Positions 1 through 7,300 of a stretch of DNA of 14,743 bases are shown piece after piece. A program made the translations under genes and the position numbers. Each line of letters opens with the position of its first letter. The stretch's first letter is position 1. Origin of the DNA: Roseburia sp. CAG:10041_57 (GTDB taxonomy: Bacteria > Bacillota > Clostridia > Lachnospirales > Lachnospiraceae); contig MNTL01000007.1 in assembly GCA_001916965.1 (NCBI GenBank), positions 1 through 14,743 on the forward strand, read 5' to 3'. The notes below the pieces were generated by a model. The model was not told the origin of the DNA. It saw nothing but the letters and a program-made list of their open reading frames with translations, and did not search any database.

Positions 1-355
1 TCAGATCATGCAACACTACTTCCTCTGCTCTGCTCCGGATGTTATTCATCTTCCGCACCCATCCGAGCTGATCTACTGACTTCAAGTGCTCCGTCACACC
101 TTCACGCTCAGCCATTCTTACCGTAAGCATATCCATCATGTCATTGCATTCCCAATGATATGTTAACTCCATACGCTGCTCCTTCCTTTGTGCTAAATGT
201 TTACTGGTCCTATGATAAGAGCTCTCTTCTGTGTCTTTCACTATCTGAACATCCAATTCATTCAGTTCAAAGGAATTACTGTTATAGATGACAATACCGC
301 TTTCAAACTTATCAGGTTTTACCTGTAAACCATAATATTTATTTTTTTTCATCAT
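1..355 (-). CDS. tnpV: TnpV-like transposon-associated protein, partial (3' end beyond left edge), with an atypical N-terminal part
   Basis: An open frame of 118 codons runs from ATG at 355 off the left edge without a stop. Its last ~50 residues look like TnpV, a small protein carried by Firmicute transposons and conjugative elements: MAEREGVTEHLK, then GWVRKMNNIRSRAEEVV, where the family typically has an acidic helix followed by WVxxMNxIRxRAEEIV. TnpV usually ends a few residues after this point. The first ~60 residues do not look like TnpV; the stretch GIVIYNSNSFELNELDVQI faintly recalls the start of RhuM-type proteins, which is a weak guess. ATG 355 has no Shine-Dalgarno, whereas ATG 172 in the same frame has an excellent one, so the translated product may be only the TnpV tail. 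The frame begins 8 nt after the ttdB stop. It could be a hybrid remnant. Function of TnpV is unknown to me. Confidence 0.6.
   Translation of the reverse strand, partial: MMKKNKYYGLQVKPDKFESGIVIYNSNSFELNELDVQIVKDTEESSYHRTSKHLAQRKEQRMELTYHWECNDMMDMLTVRMAEREGVTEHLKSVDQLGWVRKMNNIRSRAEEVVLHDL
179..189 (-). promoter_or_regulatory. Strong ribosome binding site pointing to an internal start of the TnpV-like frame
   Basis: The minus strand reads AAAGGAAGGAG, then 6 nt, then ATG at 172-170. The upstream in-frame ATG at 355 has no comparable site. This favours translation starting at residue 62 of the long frame, giving a product that begins MELTYHWEC and continues into the TnpV-like region. Confidence 0.5.
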
Positions 356-363
356 ACATTTGC

Positions 364-993
364 TTATTTAATAAATCCAACCTGCTTGCTGATAATTTCT
401 ATCTGCTCATCCTTTTTCTGATTGTACTCTACTTTCTTCTCTTCAAAATAGTTTCTTCCATAAGAATCAATAGATACGATCAGAGGGCCGAACTCTTTTA
501 CATGACAATGCCATAAAGTCTCCGGCATTCCCAGATCTTTCCACTGTGCCTCTACAATCTCTTCTACGTCAACAGCCGCTACTACAGCATTTCCGGCTGG
601 AAATACACAATGAATCGCGCCGAAATCTTTACAGGCTCTTTCCGTATTTTCTTTCATTCCACCCTTGCCGACGATGACGCGGACACCAGTAGTCTCTACG
701 AATTCGTATTCAAACTTTTCCATTCTCATAGAGGTAGTCGGACCTACAGAAACCATCTCGTACTTCTCATCTCCCAAAGGACGGATGATAGGACCTGCAT
801 GCAGGATTGCTGCATTTCTGACATCTACAGGAATCTCTCTTCCTTCCTCTACAACACGACGATGTGCTACGTCACGACAGGTTGTGATATCTCCTGTCAG
901 ATATACAATATCACCAATATGAATATCTTTCAAATCCTCTGCGGATATTGGTGTTACCAGAATTTTCTTACCATCTTTTACTTCTACTGCCAT
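364..993 (-). CDS. ttdB: L(+)-tartrate dehydratase beta subunit
   Basis: Small subunit of the two-subunit class I (iron-sulfur) hydro-lyase that converts L(+)-tartrate to oxaloacetate and water in the cytoplasm. The 209 residues are close to E. coli TtdB (201). Visible landmarks are TPISAEDLKDIHIGDIVYLTG near 14-34, TCRDVAHRR at 38-46, VGPTTSMRM at 83-91, GKGGM at 109-113 and KEFGPLIVSIDS at 166-177, which as I recall them match TtdB throughout. Start ATG 993 has AGGGAGAG upstream, and the gene lies 21 nt behind ttdA, so it is co-transcribed. The same fold forms the beta domain of class I fumarase, so fumarase activity is the main alternative; resemblance to TtdB rather than FumA/B and the LysR/permease context favour tartrate. 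I see no terminator after it before the TnpV-like frame. Confidence 0.88.
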   Translation of the reverse strand: MAVEVKDGKKILVTPISAEDLKDIHIGDIVYLTGDITTCRDVAHRRVVEEGREIPVDVRNAAILHAGPIIRPLGDEKYEMVSVGPTTSMRMEKFEYEFVETTGVRVIVGKGGMKENTERACKDFGAIHCVFPAGNAVVAAVDVEEIVEAQWKDLGMPETLWHCHVKEFGPLIVSIDSYGRNYFEEKKVEYNQKKDEQIEIISKQVGFIK

Positions 994-1014
994 TATGATT
1001 CTCTCCCTTCTGTA

Positions 1015-1926
1015 TCAGTTCTCTTCCTTGTATTCAAAACCAGTATGTGTATCTACTGTAAAGTTCAGATCTTTATCAAATACGATATGTCCTCTTCTGT
1101 GACTCCAGCATCCCACGTTTACGGCTACACCAATTGCAGACGGATGACGGGCTGTGTTCTCGATATTAACGCCCATAACAGAATAGTGACCACCCATACC
1201 CTGAGGTCCCAGACCAATCGCATTGATACCGTCTTCCAGTAACTGTTCCATTTTTGCTGCATTTGCATTGTCATTGTGAGAGCCTACAGGTCTCATCAGC
1301 GCTTTCTTGGAATTTAATGCTGCTGTCTCAACAGAAGTACCAACACCCACACCTACTAACAATGGAGGACAGGCATTCAGACCATAAGAAGTCATTCTGT
1401 CCAGTACAAACTTGGTCACACCTTCATATCCTTCACCGGGCATCAGAACAGTAGCATTGCCGGGAAGTGTACAACCGCCACCAGCCATATAAGTATAAAT
1501 CTCGCACTGGTCAGAGTTGGGAACAATATCCCACCATACAGTAGGAGTTCCTTTTCCTACATTTTTACCAGTATTGTACTCATCAAAAGTCTCTACAGAA
1601 TTATGACGTAGAGGAGTAGCAAAAGTAGCCTGTACTACAGCCTCTTTTAATAACACCTCCAGATCATCAATCAGAGGGAACTTCGTACCACATTTTACCC
1701 AGAACTGCAATACACCTGTATCCTGACAGGAAGGACGATTCAGTTTCAGGGCCAGCTCCTGATTGCGGAACATGGTGTCATAGATAACCTTGGTCATTGG
1801 TGTATCTTCCTTATCTCTCAGTTCCTGTAATTTTGCAATAACATCATCCGGCAGTTTCTTAGCCGTAAATCCTACGAACTGTGCCATAATATCGGTCAGT
1901 TTCTTTACTTGTGCTTCATTTGACAT
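1015..1926 (-). CDS. ttdA: L(+)-tartrate dehydratase alpha subunit
   Basis: Large, [4Fe-4S]-bearing subunit of L(+)-tartrate dehydratase. From ATG 1926 it has 303 residues, the same length as I recall for E. coli TtdA. The three cysteines expected to bind the cluster are all present: CQDTG (Cys67), NACPPLLVGVGVG (Cys186) and GCWSHRRG (Cys273). Other family landmarks are PLRHNSVE, the GGGCTLPGN stretch, LMPGEGYEGV, and GPQGMGGHYSVMGV with ARHPSAIGVAV. A frame opening at TTG 1941 adds five residues, but that TTG overlaps the Shine-Dalgarno GGAGG that serves ATG 1926, so 1926 is the better start. It sits 46 nt after the permease stop and 21 nt before ttdB. A class I fumarase alpha subunit is the alternative. 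Confidence 0.88.
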   Translation of the reverse strand: MSNEAQVKKLTDIMAQFVGFTAKKLPDDVIAKLQELRDKEDTPMTKVIYDTMFRNQELALKLNRPSCQDTGVLQFWVKCGTKFPLIDDLEVLLKEAVVQATFATPLRHNSVETFDEYNTGKNVGKGTPTVWWDIVPNSDQCEIYTYMAGGGCTLPGNATVLMPGEGYEGVTKFVLDRMTSYGLNACPPLLVGVGVGTSVETAALNSKKALMRPVGSHNDNANAAKMEQLLEDGINAIGLGPQGMGGHYSVMGVNIENTARHPSAIGVAVNVGCWSHRRGHIVFDKDLNFTVDTHTGFEYKEEN

Positions 1927-1934
1927 ATTTTTAT

Positions 1935-1939
1935 CCTCC
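1935..1939 (-). promoter_or_regulatory. Ribosome binding site that sets the ttdA start
   Basis: GGAGG on the minus strand, 8 nt before ATG 1926-1924. It overlaps the alternative TTG start at 1941, which therefore cannot be served by it. Confidence 0.7.
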
Positions 1940-1972
1940 AAATTCTTTTTTTATAATGGTACTACCATGCTT

Positions 1973-3244
1973 TTACGGATAGAATGGAAAAGCAATCGGT
2001 AATATAATCATGCTGATAACTGTTGCAATAACGATCAGTGGCATTCCTGACTTTACGTAATGCATAAATTTATAATTGCCGGCTCCGACCACCATTGTGT
2101 TGGCAGGCATACCAATAGGTGTTGCGTATGCGCAGGAACCTCCGATAACACACGCCATCAGAACCGCTCTGGGATCTGCTCCCATTCCCTGTGCTATAGA
2201 GACACAGATAGGTGCCATCAGTGCTGTTGTTGCTGTATTGGACATGAAATTCGTCATGATACAGCACAGAATGAATACTACAAAGGTAAATAATATCGGA
2301 GAAGGATTTGCTCCCAATGCTCCTATCACCTTATCCGCGATCAATTCGCCGGCTCCTGTGACCTCCAGTGCCTTTGCCATCGAAAGCGTACCGCCGAACA
2401 GAAAAATTGTCTTGAGATCAATGGATTTGAGAGCATCTTTTTCCGAAATAACACCGGTAAGAATCAGCAAAACTGCACCGATACAACCTGTAATGCAAAG
2501 CTTTACGCCTATCTCTTCTTCAAATATCATGCCGACCAGAGTAACAATCAGGATTACCAGAGACAATACCTTCTTCCACTTGGGAACTCCACTGAAATCC
2601 TGTGATTCGTCAAAAATGGAATCTCCTGTATCCACTGTATCATGATCCGGCAGAATCTTAAAACCAATCGTAGCATAGAACAAAATGCCAACAAGCAGAA
2701 TCGGTAAACCTACAATCGCATACTCAAAGAAACCGAATTTCAATCCCAATGGCTCCAGGGCAGATTGTGCAATCATATTGCCCGGTGCACCAATCAGGGA
2801 CAGATTACCTCCCATTGCCGCTGCAAATACCAAAGGCATTAAAAGTCTTGATCTCTTATATCCTGATTTTGCTGCAATTCCTATTACTACTGGAATCAGG
2901 ACTGCTGCTGTACCGGTATTGGACAGGAATCCACTCATAGCTCCCACGATCACCATAATGGCTACAATCAGTCCACGCTCCGTCTTGGCAAATTTCGTTA
3001 CCAGACTTCCTATCTCATTAGCCATCCCTGTCTCGAACAGGGCTCCTCCTACAATGAACATGGCTACAAACAAAATCACGTTGCTGTTGATAAAACCATT
3101 AAATGCGTCACTTACACTCAACACGCCGGTAATCACAAGACCAATACAGACCATCATGGCTGTCAGACCAAGTGGAATCTTCTCTGTGACAAACATGACT
3201 ATGGCAAATGCCAGAAAAATTAATGTAATGACTGCGGGACTCAT
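1973..3244 (-). CDS. SLC13/DASS-family anion (dicarboxylate) permease
   Basis: Integral inner-membrane transporter of 423 residues, with hydrophobic segments along nearly its whole length. It carries both Ser-Asn-Thr signatures of the divalent anion:sodium symporter family: SNTGTA at 108-113 and SNTATTAL at 335-342. Each is followed by a helix-breaking ligand region (GAPGN at 153-157, TPIGMPAN at 375-382), the inverted-repeat organisation of this family. Known members move succinate, citrate, tartrate or sulfate by sodium symport or exchange. The first gene of an operon with ttdAB, it is probably the tartrate importer or a tartrate/succinate exchanger, like E. coli TtdT in role but shorter (TtdT about 487). 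Start ATG 3244 has AAGGAGG six bases upstream. The exact substrate is inferred from context only. Confidence 0.85.
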   Translation of the reverse strand: MSPAVITLIFLAFAIVMFVTEKIPLGLTAMMVCIGLVITGVLSVSDAFNGFINSNVILFVAMFIVGGALFETGMANEIGSLVTKFAKTERGLIVAIMVIVGAMSGFLSNTGTAAVLIPVVIGIAAKSGYKRSRLLMPLVFAAAMGGNLSLIGAPGNMIAQSALEPLGLKFGFFEYAIVGLPILLVGILFYATIGFKILPDHDTVDTGDSIFDESQDFSGVPKWKKVLSLVILIVTLVGMIFEEEIGVKLCITGCIGAVLLILTGVISEKDALKSIDLKTIFLFGGTLSMAKALEVTGAGELIADKVIGALGANPSPILFTFVVFILCCIMTNFMSNTATTALMAPICVSIAQGMGADPRAVLMACVIGGSCAYATPIGMPANTMVVGAGNYKFMHYVKSGMPLIVIATVISMIILPIAFPFYP

Positions 3245-3280
3245 AAAAAACCTCCTTCTCTGTTATTTCTTTGTGACTAC

Positions 3281-3309
3281 AGCATATCTCATTTCCAGCA
3301 TAATGTACA
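3281..3309 (-). promoter_or_regulatory. Candidate weak promoter of the permease-ttdA-ttdB operon
   Basis: On the minus strand TGTACA (-35, 4/6) is followed by a 17-nt spacer and TATGCT (-10, 4/6). Poor elements are typical of promoters that need a LysR-type activator. The start would fall near 3274, placing the palindrome at 3331-3345 about 64 bp upstream, the classic LysR recognition distance. Another possible pair (CTGACG, 16 nt, TACATT) lies nearby. Confidence 0.35.
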
Positions 3310-3319
3310 TTTCATATAC

Positions 3320-3348
3320 TTGACGTCAGCATAGGTTTTACCTATACT
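3320..3348 (+). promoter_or_regulatory. Promoter of the LysR regulator gene
   Basis: TTGACG (3320-3325), a 17-nt spacer, and TATACT (3343-3348). Transcription would start near 3355, about 34 nt before the ATG. The LysR-type palindrome lies inside the spacer and overlaps the -10, which would let the protein repress its own gene. Confidence 0.6.
3331..3345. promoter_or_regulatory. LysR-type operator (T-N11-A palindrome) between divergent genes
   Basis: A perfect inverted repeat ATAGGT-TTT-ACCTAT, fitting the T-N11-A box bound by LysR-type regulators. It lies between the regulator gene and the operon it probably controls, overlapping the regulator's own -10. An 8-bp palindrome TGACGTCA is at 3321-3328. 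Confidence 0.6.
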
Positions 3349-3376
3349 ATAATTACAGAATAACTTGCTAAATATT

Positions 3377-3381
3377 GGAGG
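3377..3381 (+). promoter_or_regulatory. Ribosome binding site that sets the LysR start
   Basis: GGAGG followed by a 7-nt spacer and ATG at 3389. A TTG at 3365 in the same frame would add eight residues but lies upstream of this site and has none of its own. Confidence 0.7.
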
Positions 3382-3388
3382 CTTTTCT

Positions 3389-4279
3389 ATGACACTGACA
3401 CAATTGGAATACTTTTGTATGGTATGCCGCTACCGTAGCATTACAAGGGCTGCTGATGCGCTCTTTGTCTCACAGCCAACCATATCCACATCCATCCGTG
3501 ATTTGGAAAAGGAATTTCACTTAAAGCTTTTTAATCATGGAAAAAACAGGATTTCCCTCACCAAAGATGGGGAATCCTTCTACCAGAAAGCAGAATATAT
3601 CCTGAAACAGACGCAGGAGCTATACAACGATTTTTCAAACAGTGAGGAAAACCGTCGTCCATTGCGTATTGGTATTCCTCCTATGATCAGTACCGTGTTT
3701 TTTCCAAGAGTTACAGATCAGTTCCAGGAACAGTACAATATCCCAATCCAGCTTCTGGAATACGGTTCTATCCGCGCCCGTACTCTGGTAGACAATGAAC
3801 AGTTGGACGTGGCAATGGCAAATATGGACTTTTACAATCTGGATAAATACAACAGTTATGTGATGATGGAAGACCGATATGTCTACTGTGTCTCCAAGAC
3901 CCACCGTTATGCCGGTGAAAAAGAAATTACAATGGAAATGTTAAAAGATGAGCCTATTATCTTATTTAATACAGACTCTGTTCAGACACAGACGGTAATC
4001 ACCCGCCTTCGTTCTGCGGGAATTACCCCCAATGTTCATATGTATTGCAGTCAGTTGACCACAGTTCTTAACTACGTCCGTGGAAGTAAATGTGGCGCTT
4101 TTCTGTATTCTTCTATTGCTGCCAATCCCAGAGATTTCGTGGAAATTCCCGTTACTCCGGAGATTACCAGCAAATTTGGAATCATATGGAAAAAGGGTAT
4201 CTTCGTGCCGGATCAACTGACGAAATTCGTAAACTTTATAAAAACTTATGACGTAACGCCTTATTTACCAAGGCTTTAA
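3389..4279 (+). CDS. LysR-family transcriptional regulator, probable regulator of the tartrate operon
   Basis: A DNA-binding regulator of 296 residues, the normal LysR length. The N-terminus starts TLTQLEYFCMVCRYRSITRA and continues into the winged-helix motif AADALFVSQPTISTSIRDLE (about 21-40), the LysR signature with the recognition helix at SQPTIS. The remainder fits the two-lobed periplasmic-binding-like effector domain, with the hinge after about residue 90. It diverges from the permease-ttdAB operon with a T-N11-A palindrome between them, matching E. coli, where the LysR protein TtdR controls ttdABT. It likely activates the operon on sensing tartrate or a related dicarboxylate and represses itself. 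Effector and target are inferred from position. Its stop lies 3 nt from that of the convergent methyltransferase gene, with no terminator between. Confidence 0.88.
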   Translation: MTLTQLEYFCMVCRYRSITRAADALFVSQPTISTSIRDLEKEFHLKLFNHGKNRISLTKDGESFYQKAEYILKQTQELYNDFSNSEENRRPLRIGIPPMISTVFFPRVTDQFQEQYNIPIQLLEYGSIRARTLVDNEQLDVAMANMDFYNLDKYNSYVMMEDRYVYCVSKTHRYAGEKEITMEMLKDEPIILFNTDSVQTQTVITRLRSAGITPNVHMYCSQLTTVLNYVRGSKCGAFLYSSIAANPRDFVEIPVTPEITSKFGIIWKKGIFVPDQLTKFVNFIKTYDVTPYLPRL

Positions 4280-4282
4280 ATG

Positions 4283-5077
4283 CTATCTCTTCATAACGAT
4301 AATTTTGTTTGAAATATTTCTGACCGCTGGGATTCTGCCAAGCAGATGATAGATCGGCATCATTTTTTTCATGCCTTCTACCAGACTAACCTCTGTTATA
4401 TAGGTAAAAGCCGGAAGAAGCTTTGAAAGTTCTCTTCCATTTCTGACTCCCCATGTGAATTTGGCATTGCTTCCCTCTATTGATTTTTCTTTTATATGAC
4501 TCACTACAAAAGGCGACATCGTTTCTATCAGCACTGTAGCATTCTGAAAAGCTGACTCAATAATACTGAATATCTGTCTGATGTCCGGTTCACTTAAATA
4601 CATGGATAGCCCTTCGATCACAACTAAAACATTCTCCCCGTTGTATGTCATTTCATCTGTATAAGATGCGTCCATTGCTGATTTTGCAATCTGAAAAATT
4701 GGACCATTTTCCTTCAGGAACTGGCTTCTTATCTGCATTGTCTCCGGCAGGTCAATATTGTACCAACGCAAATACTTTCCCTGCATCCGGTAACATCTTG
4801 TGTCCATTCCACATGCAATATTTACCACGATTGTATTGAGATTTTCCTGCAAATACTGCTCTACCATATGATCCAGTACAATCGTTCTGGCAATAACGCC
4901 ATATGCCATTGTCTTATCCTGATCGGCTTTGGAGAAATCATAATCCAGCTTTGATACAATCTCCATTGCCATATCATCCTTGATTTTTGCATCCTTTTTC
5001 CCTGATTCCTTTGCCCTTGCATACAAAGTCTGAATCATAGTCTCCGGCACACCTGTTACATTTACTTTTTCTTTCAT
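4283..5077 (-). CDS. Class I SAM-dependent methyltransferase, leucine carboxyl methyltransferase-like (LCM/TcmP type)
   Basis: Cytoplasmic methyltransferase of 264 residues. Motif I, for SAM binding, is seen as VVNIACGMDTRCYR (84-97), with the GxDTR variant typical of the leucine carboxyl methyltransferase family; the next acidic strand is WYNIDLPE (105-112), and EGLSMYL (155-161) is another family landmark. Bacterial members of this family are annotated as O-methyltransferases of polyketides or unknown small molecules; the acceptor cannot be read from the sequence. Start ATG 5077 has a G-rich but modest ribosome site (TGGGGG). The gene stands alone between the tartrate and galactan modules, preceded by an operator-promoter and a terminator-like hairpin (5105-5244), which suggests ligand- or stress-dependent control. 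Confidence 0.75.
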   Translation of the reverse strand: MKEKVNVTGVPETMIQTLYARAKESGKKDAKIKDDMAMEIVSKLDYDFSKADQDKTMAYGVIARTIVLDHMVEQYLQENLNTIVVNIACGMDTRCYRMQGKYLRWYNIDLPETMQIRSQFLKENGPIFQIAKSAMDASYTDEMTYNGENVLVVIEGLSMYLSEPDIRQIFSIIESAFQNATVLIETMSPFVVSHIKEKSIEGSNAKFTWGVRNGRELSKLLPAFTYITEVSLVEGMKKMMPIYHLLGRIPAVRNISNKIIVMKR

Positions 5078-5104
5078 TCTGATACCCCCATTTGTTACGT
5101 TATC

Positions 5105-5137
5105 AAAAAAGCTCCATAGCCGTTTGCTATGAAGCTT
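5105..5137 (-). terminator. Rho-independent terminator/attenuator between the 5216-5244 promoter and the methyltransferase
   Basis: On the minus strand, AAGCTTCATAGC, loop AAACG, then GCTATGGAGCTT make a 12-bp stem with one mismatch, followed by a T6 run. It ends transcription of the GH31/galactan operon. Because a promoter lies just upstream, between the GH31 stop and this hairpin, it also sits in the leader of any methyltransferase transcript starting there. Confidence 0.75.
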
Positions 5138-5202
5138 CTTTAAACTCTTTATGTAATTCTCTGTTCCGCCTTATGCAATAACAGCTGCAAGTTGATTTTC
5201 AT

Positions 5203-5218
5203 CATAACACTTGTTATG
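5203..5218. promoter_or_regulatory. 16-bp palindromic operator (MarR-like appearance)
   Basis: CATAACAAGTGTTATG (minus strand) is a perfect 7-bp inverted repeat with a 2-nt centre. It overlaps the -10 and start point of the 5216-5244 promoter, so a bound dimer would block transcription. A second inverted repeat, GTTAG-N6-CTAAC, lies in the promoter spacer at 5218-5233. Its size and AT-rich half-sites resemble MarR-family sites; the regulator is not identified. Confidence 0.5.
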
Positions 5219-5244
5219 TTAGTTTATTCTAACCATTTTGTCAA
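5216..5244 (-). promoter_or_regulatory. Promoter upstream of the methyltransferase
   Basis: TTGACA (5244-5239), exactly 17 nt, then TAACAT (5221-5216). It lies 20 nt beyond the GH31 start of the 3' intergenic region and points at the methyltransferase, with a start near 5209, giving a leader of about 130 nt that contains the hairpin. Confidence 0.55.
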
Positions 5245-5263
5245 CTGTCTAACCGGATATTTG

Positions 5264-7267
5264 TTAAATCTCACCAACAAGATATCCCTGTCTGCCATCT
5301 CTCAAGAATACAGGCAGTGTATCAATAGGCGCATCACAGTACAGCTTCTGACCTCCGGCATAGGACTTGCCGTCTCTGGCACTGATCCACTCGGCGCCCT
5401 CCGGCAGATAGACTTCTCTGCCTTTTGCTCCTTCATGGCACACAGGGGCTACCAGAATGTCGGCTCCATACAGGTATTCATCTGTAATATCCCAACATGC
5501 CTTGTCCTGTGGAAATTCATAGAAAAGAGCACGAATAACCGGGCTGCCATTCTCATGGGCTTCTTTCATAAGCTCCCTAGTGTAGCCACGCATCTTCTCC
5601 CTGATGAGAATGAACTTCTTCATAATCTCATAATTCTCTTCACCATAGCTCCAGATTTCATTGTCTGCACCAGTCCATTCCCTGACCTCTCCAGCCTTGT
5701 TGATGATCTGCTGCGCCGGCTGTCTACAGCCATGGATTCTCATAACAGGACAGAACGTTCCGAACTGAAACCATCTAATCAGCAATTCCTTAAACTCCGG
5801 CTTATCTACCCAGCCGCCGTGGAATCCACCGATATCTGTCGTCCACCAGGGAATACCGGACAATCCCATATGGATTCCTGCACAGATCTGCTTACGGAAG
5901 TCCTCATAGGTTGACATAATATCTCCTGACCATACAAGTGCTCCGTATTTCTGGCTTCCTGCCCAGGCACAACGAATCAGGTTCACGATGTCCTTTTGCC
6001 CATTGGACTGCTGTCCTTCATAGAAAAGTCTCGCATACTCCCTTGGATAGATATTTCCCACTTTTTCTACAGGACCTGCATAATAGCGATACGTCTGATA
6101 CTCATAAGTGCCAAACTCCGGCTCTGCTTCATCCAGCCAGAAGGTGTTGATTCCAAGGTCAGCATAATTCTTCTTGCATTTATCCCAGACATACTCTCTC
6201 GTCCTTGGATTGGTCGCATCCATAAAGACATTATTGCCATGGAATACCATCTGCACATCAATGCCTGAATTGCTCTTCACCAGAAGTCCCTGCTGCTTCA
6301 TCTCCTCATAATTCTCACTGCGCCAGTCAATCTGCGGCCAGATAGACACCATTGTCTCTATTCCCATTTCATGAAGCTTCGCTACCATTTCGCCGGGATG
6401 TGGGAAATATTCTTCATCAAAGCGGTAATCGCCACACCTTGGCCAGTGATAATAGTCAATGACGATCACATCGACCGGGATGTTTCTCTTCTTATACTCA
6501 CTTGCGATATCAAGCACCTGCTGCTCATTATAATAACGAAGCTTACACTGCCAGAAGCCAAGACCATATTCAGGCATCATAGGTGACTTGCCGGTAACTT
6601 CTGTATAATTCTTCTCGATATCACCCGGTCGCTCCCCTGCTGTGATCCAGTAATCCAACTGGTCAGTAGACCAGGCTTCCCATTCTGTTGTATTGGTACC
6701 GAAATGCACTTCGCCTACTGACGGATTGTTCCACAGGAATCCATAGCCCAGACTGGACACATAAAAAGGAACGCTCGCTTGCGAATTACGGTGTGCCAGT
6801 TCCAGATTACAGCCCTTTAGATTCATTCGCTCCTGCTGGTACTGCCCCATTCCATACAGCTTCTCCTTGTCATTGGACTGGAAAGAAGCCTTCAGGTAGA
6901 AGCTGCCACCTGCCAATGATCTGAAATATCTCGCTTTCAGGCACAATGCACCACCGTTTGGAATCTCCTGCAAGAGTACTTCGCCTTTTTCATTATAAAA
7001 GGTAATCTGAAGCGCATTGCCCCAGCCCTGTCTATACAATACTGCCTTGATCCTGCCGTTTGTGATCTCGGCGCTGTCCTCTCCCTGAATGGAAATCACA
7101 GCATCATGAACTGCCACTTCTTCTGTCAGAGCGCTACACTCCTCACTGATCTCACCAAGCACTCTGCTGCGGACACGCAGACTGTCCTGTCCCCATGCTT
7201 CGACCTGCACAGTCTCTCCATTGTAACGAAAGATCAGCTTGCCATCACGTTCTTCAAAATACTGCAT
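5264..7267 (-). CDS. Glycoside hydrolase family 31 (alpha-xylosidase/alpha-glucosidase type)
   Basis: A retaining alpha-glycosidase of 667 residues without signal peptide, so it should act on imported oligosaccharides in the cytoplasm. The N-terminal beta-sandwich (about 1-225) is followed by a TIM barrel starting near MPEYGLGFWQCK (231-242). The catalytic nucleophile is expected at Asp379 in FWLDEAEPE, and the acid/base at Asp449 in VWSGDIMSTYEDF. Other GH31 landmarks are WPQIDWRSE (310-318), GIPWWTTDIGGF (471-482) and APVCHEGAKGREVYLP (607-622). The EAEPE form after the nucleophile resembles alpha-xylosidase-like members more than the DMNEP of maltase-type enzymes. Start ATG 7267 has AAGGAGG upstream. 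It is the last gene of the galactan-type locus but is 90 nt behind the permease and has its own promoter. Substrate specificity is not determined. Confidence 0.85.
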   Translation of the reverse strand: MQYFEERDGKLIFRYNGETVQVEAWGQDSLRVRSRVLGEISEECSALTEEVAVHDAVISIQGEDSAEITNGRIKAVLYRQGWGNALQITFYNEKGEVLLQEIPNGGALCLKARYFRSLAGGSFYLKASFQSNDKEKLYGMGQYQQERMNLKGCNLELAHRNSQASVPFYVSSLGYGFLWNNPSVGEVHFGTNTTEWEAWSTDQLDYWITAGERPGDIEKNYTEVTGKSPMMPEYGLGFWQCKLRYYNEQQVLDIASEYKKRNIPVDVIVIDYYHWPRCGDYRFDEEYFPHPGEMVAKLHEMGIETMVSIWPQIDWRSENYEEMKQQGLLVKSNSGIDVQMVFHGNNVFMDATNPRTREYVWDKCKKNYADLGINTFWLDEAEPEFGTYEYQTYRYYAGPVEKVGNIYPREYARLFYEGQQSNGQKDIVNLIRCAWAGSQKYGALVWSGDIMSTYEDFRKQICAGIHMGLSGIPWWTTDIGGFHGGWVDKPEFKELLIRWFQFGTFCPVMRIHGCRQPAQQIINKAGEVREWTGADNEIWSYGEENYEIMKKFILIREKMRGYTRELMKEAHENGSPVIRALFYEFPQDKACWDITDEYLYGADILVAPVCHEGAKGREVYLPEGAEWISARDGKSYAGGQKLYCDAPIDTLPVFLRDGRQGYLVGEI

Positions 7268-7300
7268 TTTGAATCCTCCTTTTACGTTTTTCTTATAAAT

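Noticed and set aside
610..1242. 210-codon open frame on the plus strand
   Set aside because: It lies antisense across ttdB and ttdA, which are clear family members; its composition (rich in Cys, His, Tyr, Ser) is that of a shadow frame and it has no recognisable domain.
1956..1968. Small inverted repeat ATGGT-ACT-ACCAT after the permease stop as a terminator
   Set aside because: The stem is only 5 bp and is followed on the coding strand by A rather than T residues; the operon probably continues into ttdA.
2076..3323. Two long plus-strand frames (189 and 212 codons)
   Set aside because: Both are antisense to the SLC13 permease, whose codons and motifs are convincing; no ribosome site or domain supports them.
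5149..5205. 18-codon frame in the methyltransferase leader as a leader-peptide gene
   Set aside because: No ribosome site, and the predicted transcript would begin only about 4 nt before the ATG. Kept as a remark in the leader finding only.
5192..5914. 240-codon plus-strand frame
   Set aside because: Antisense to the 3' end of GH31; no family resemblance.
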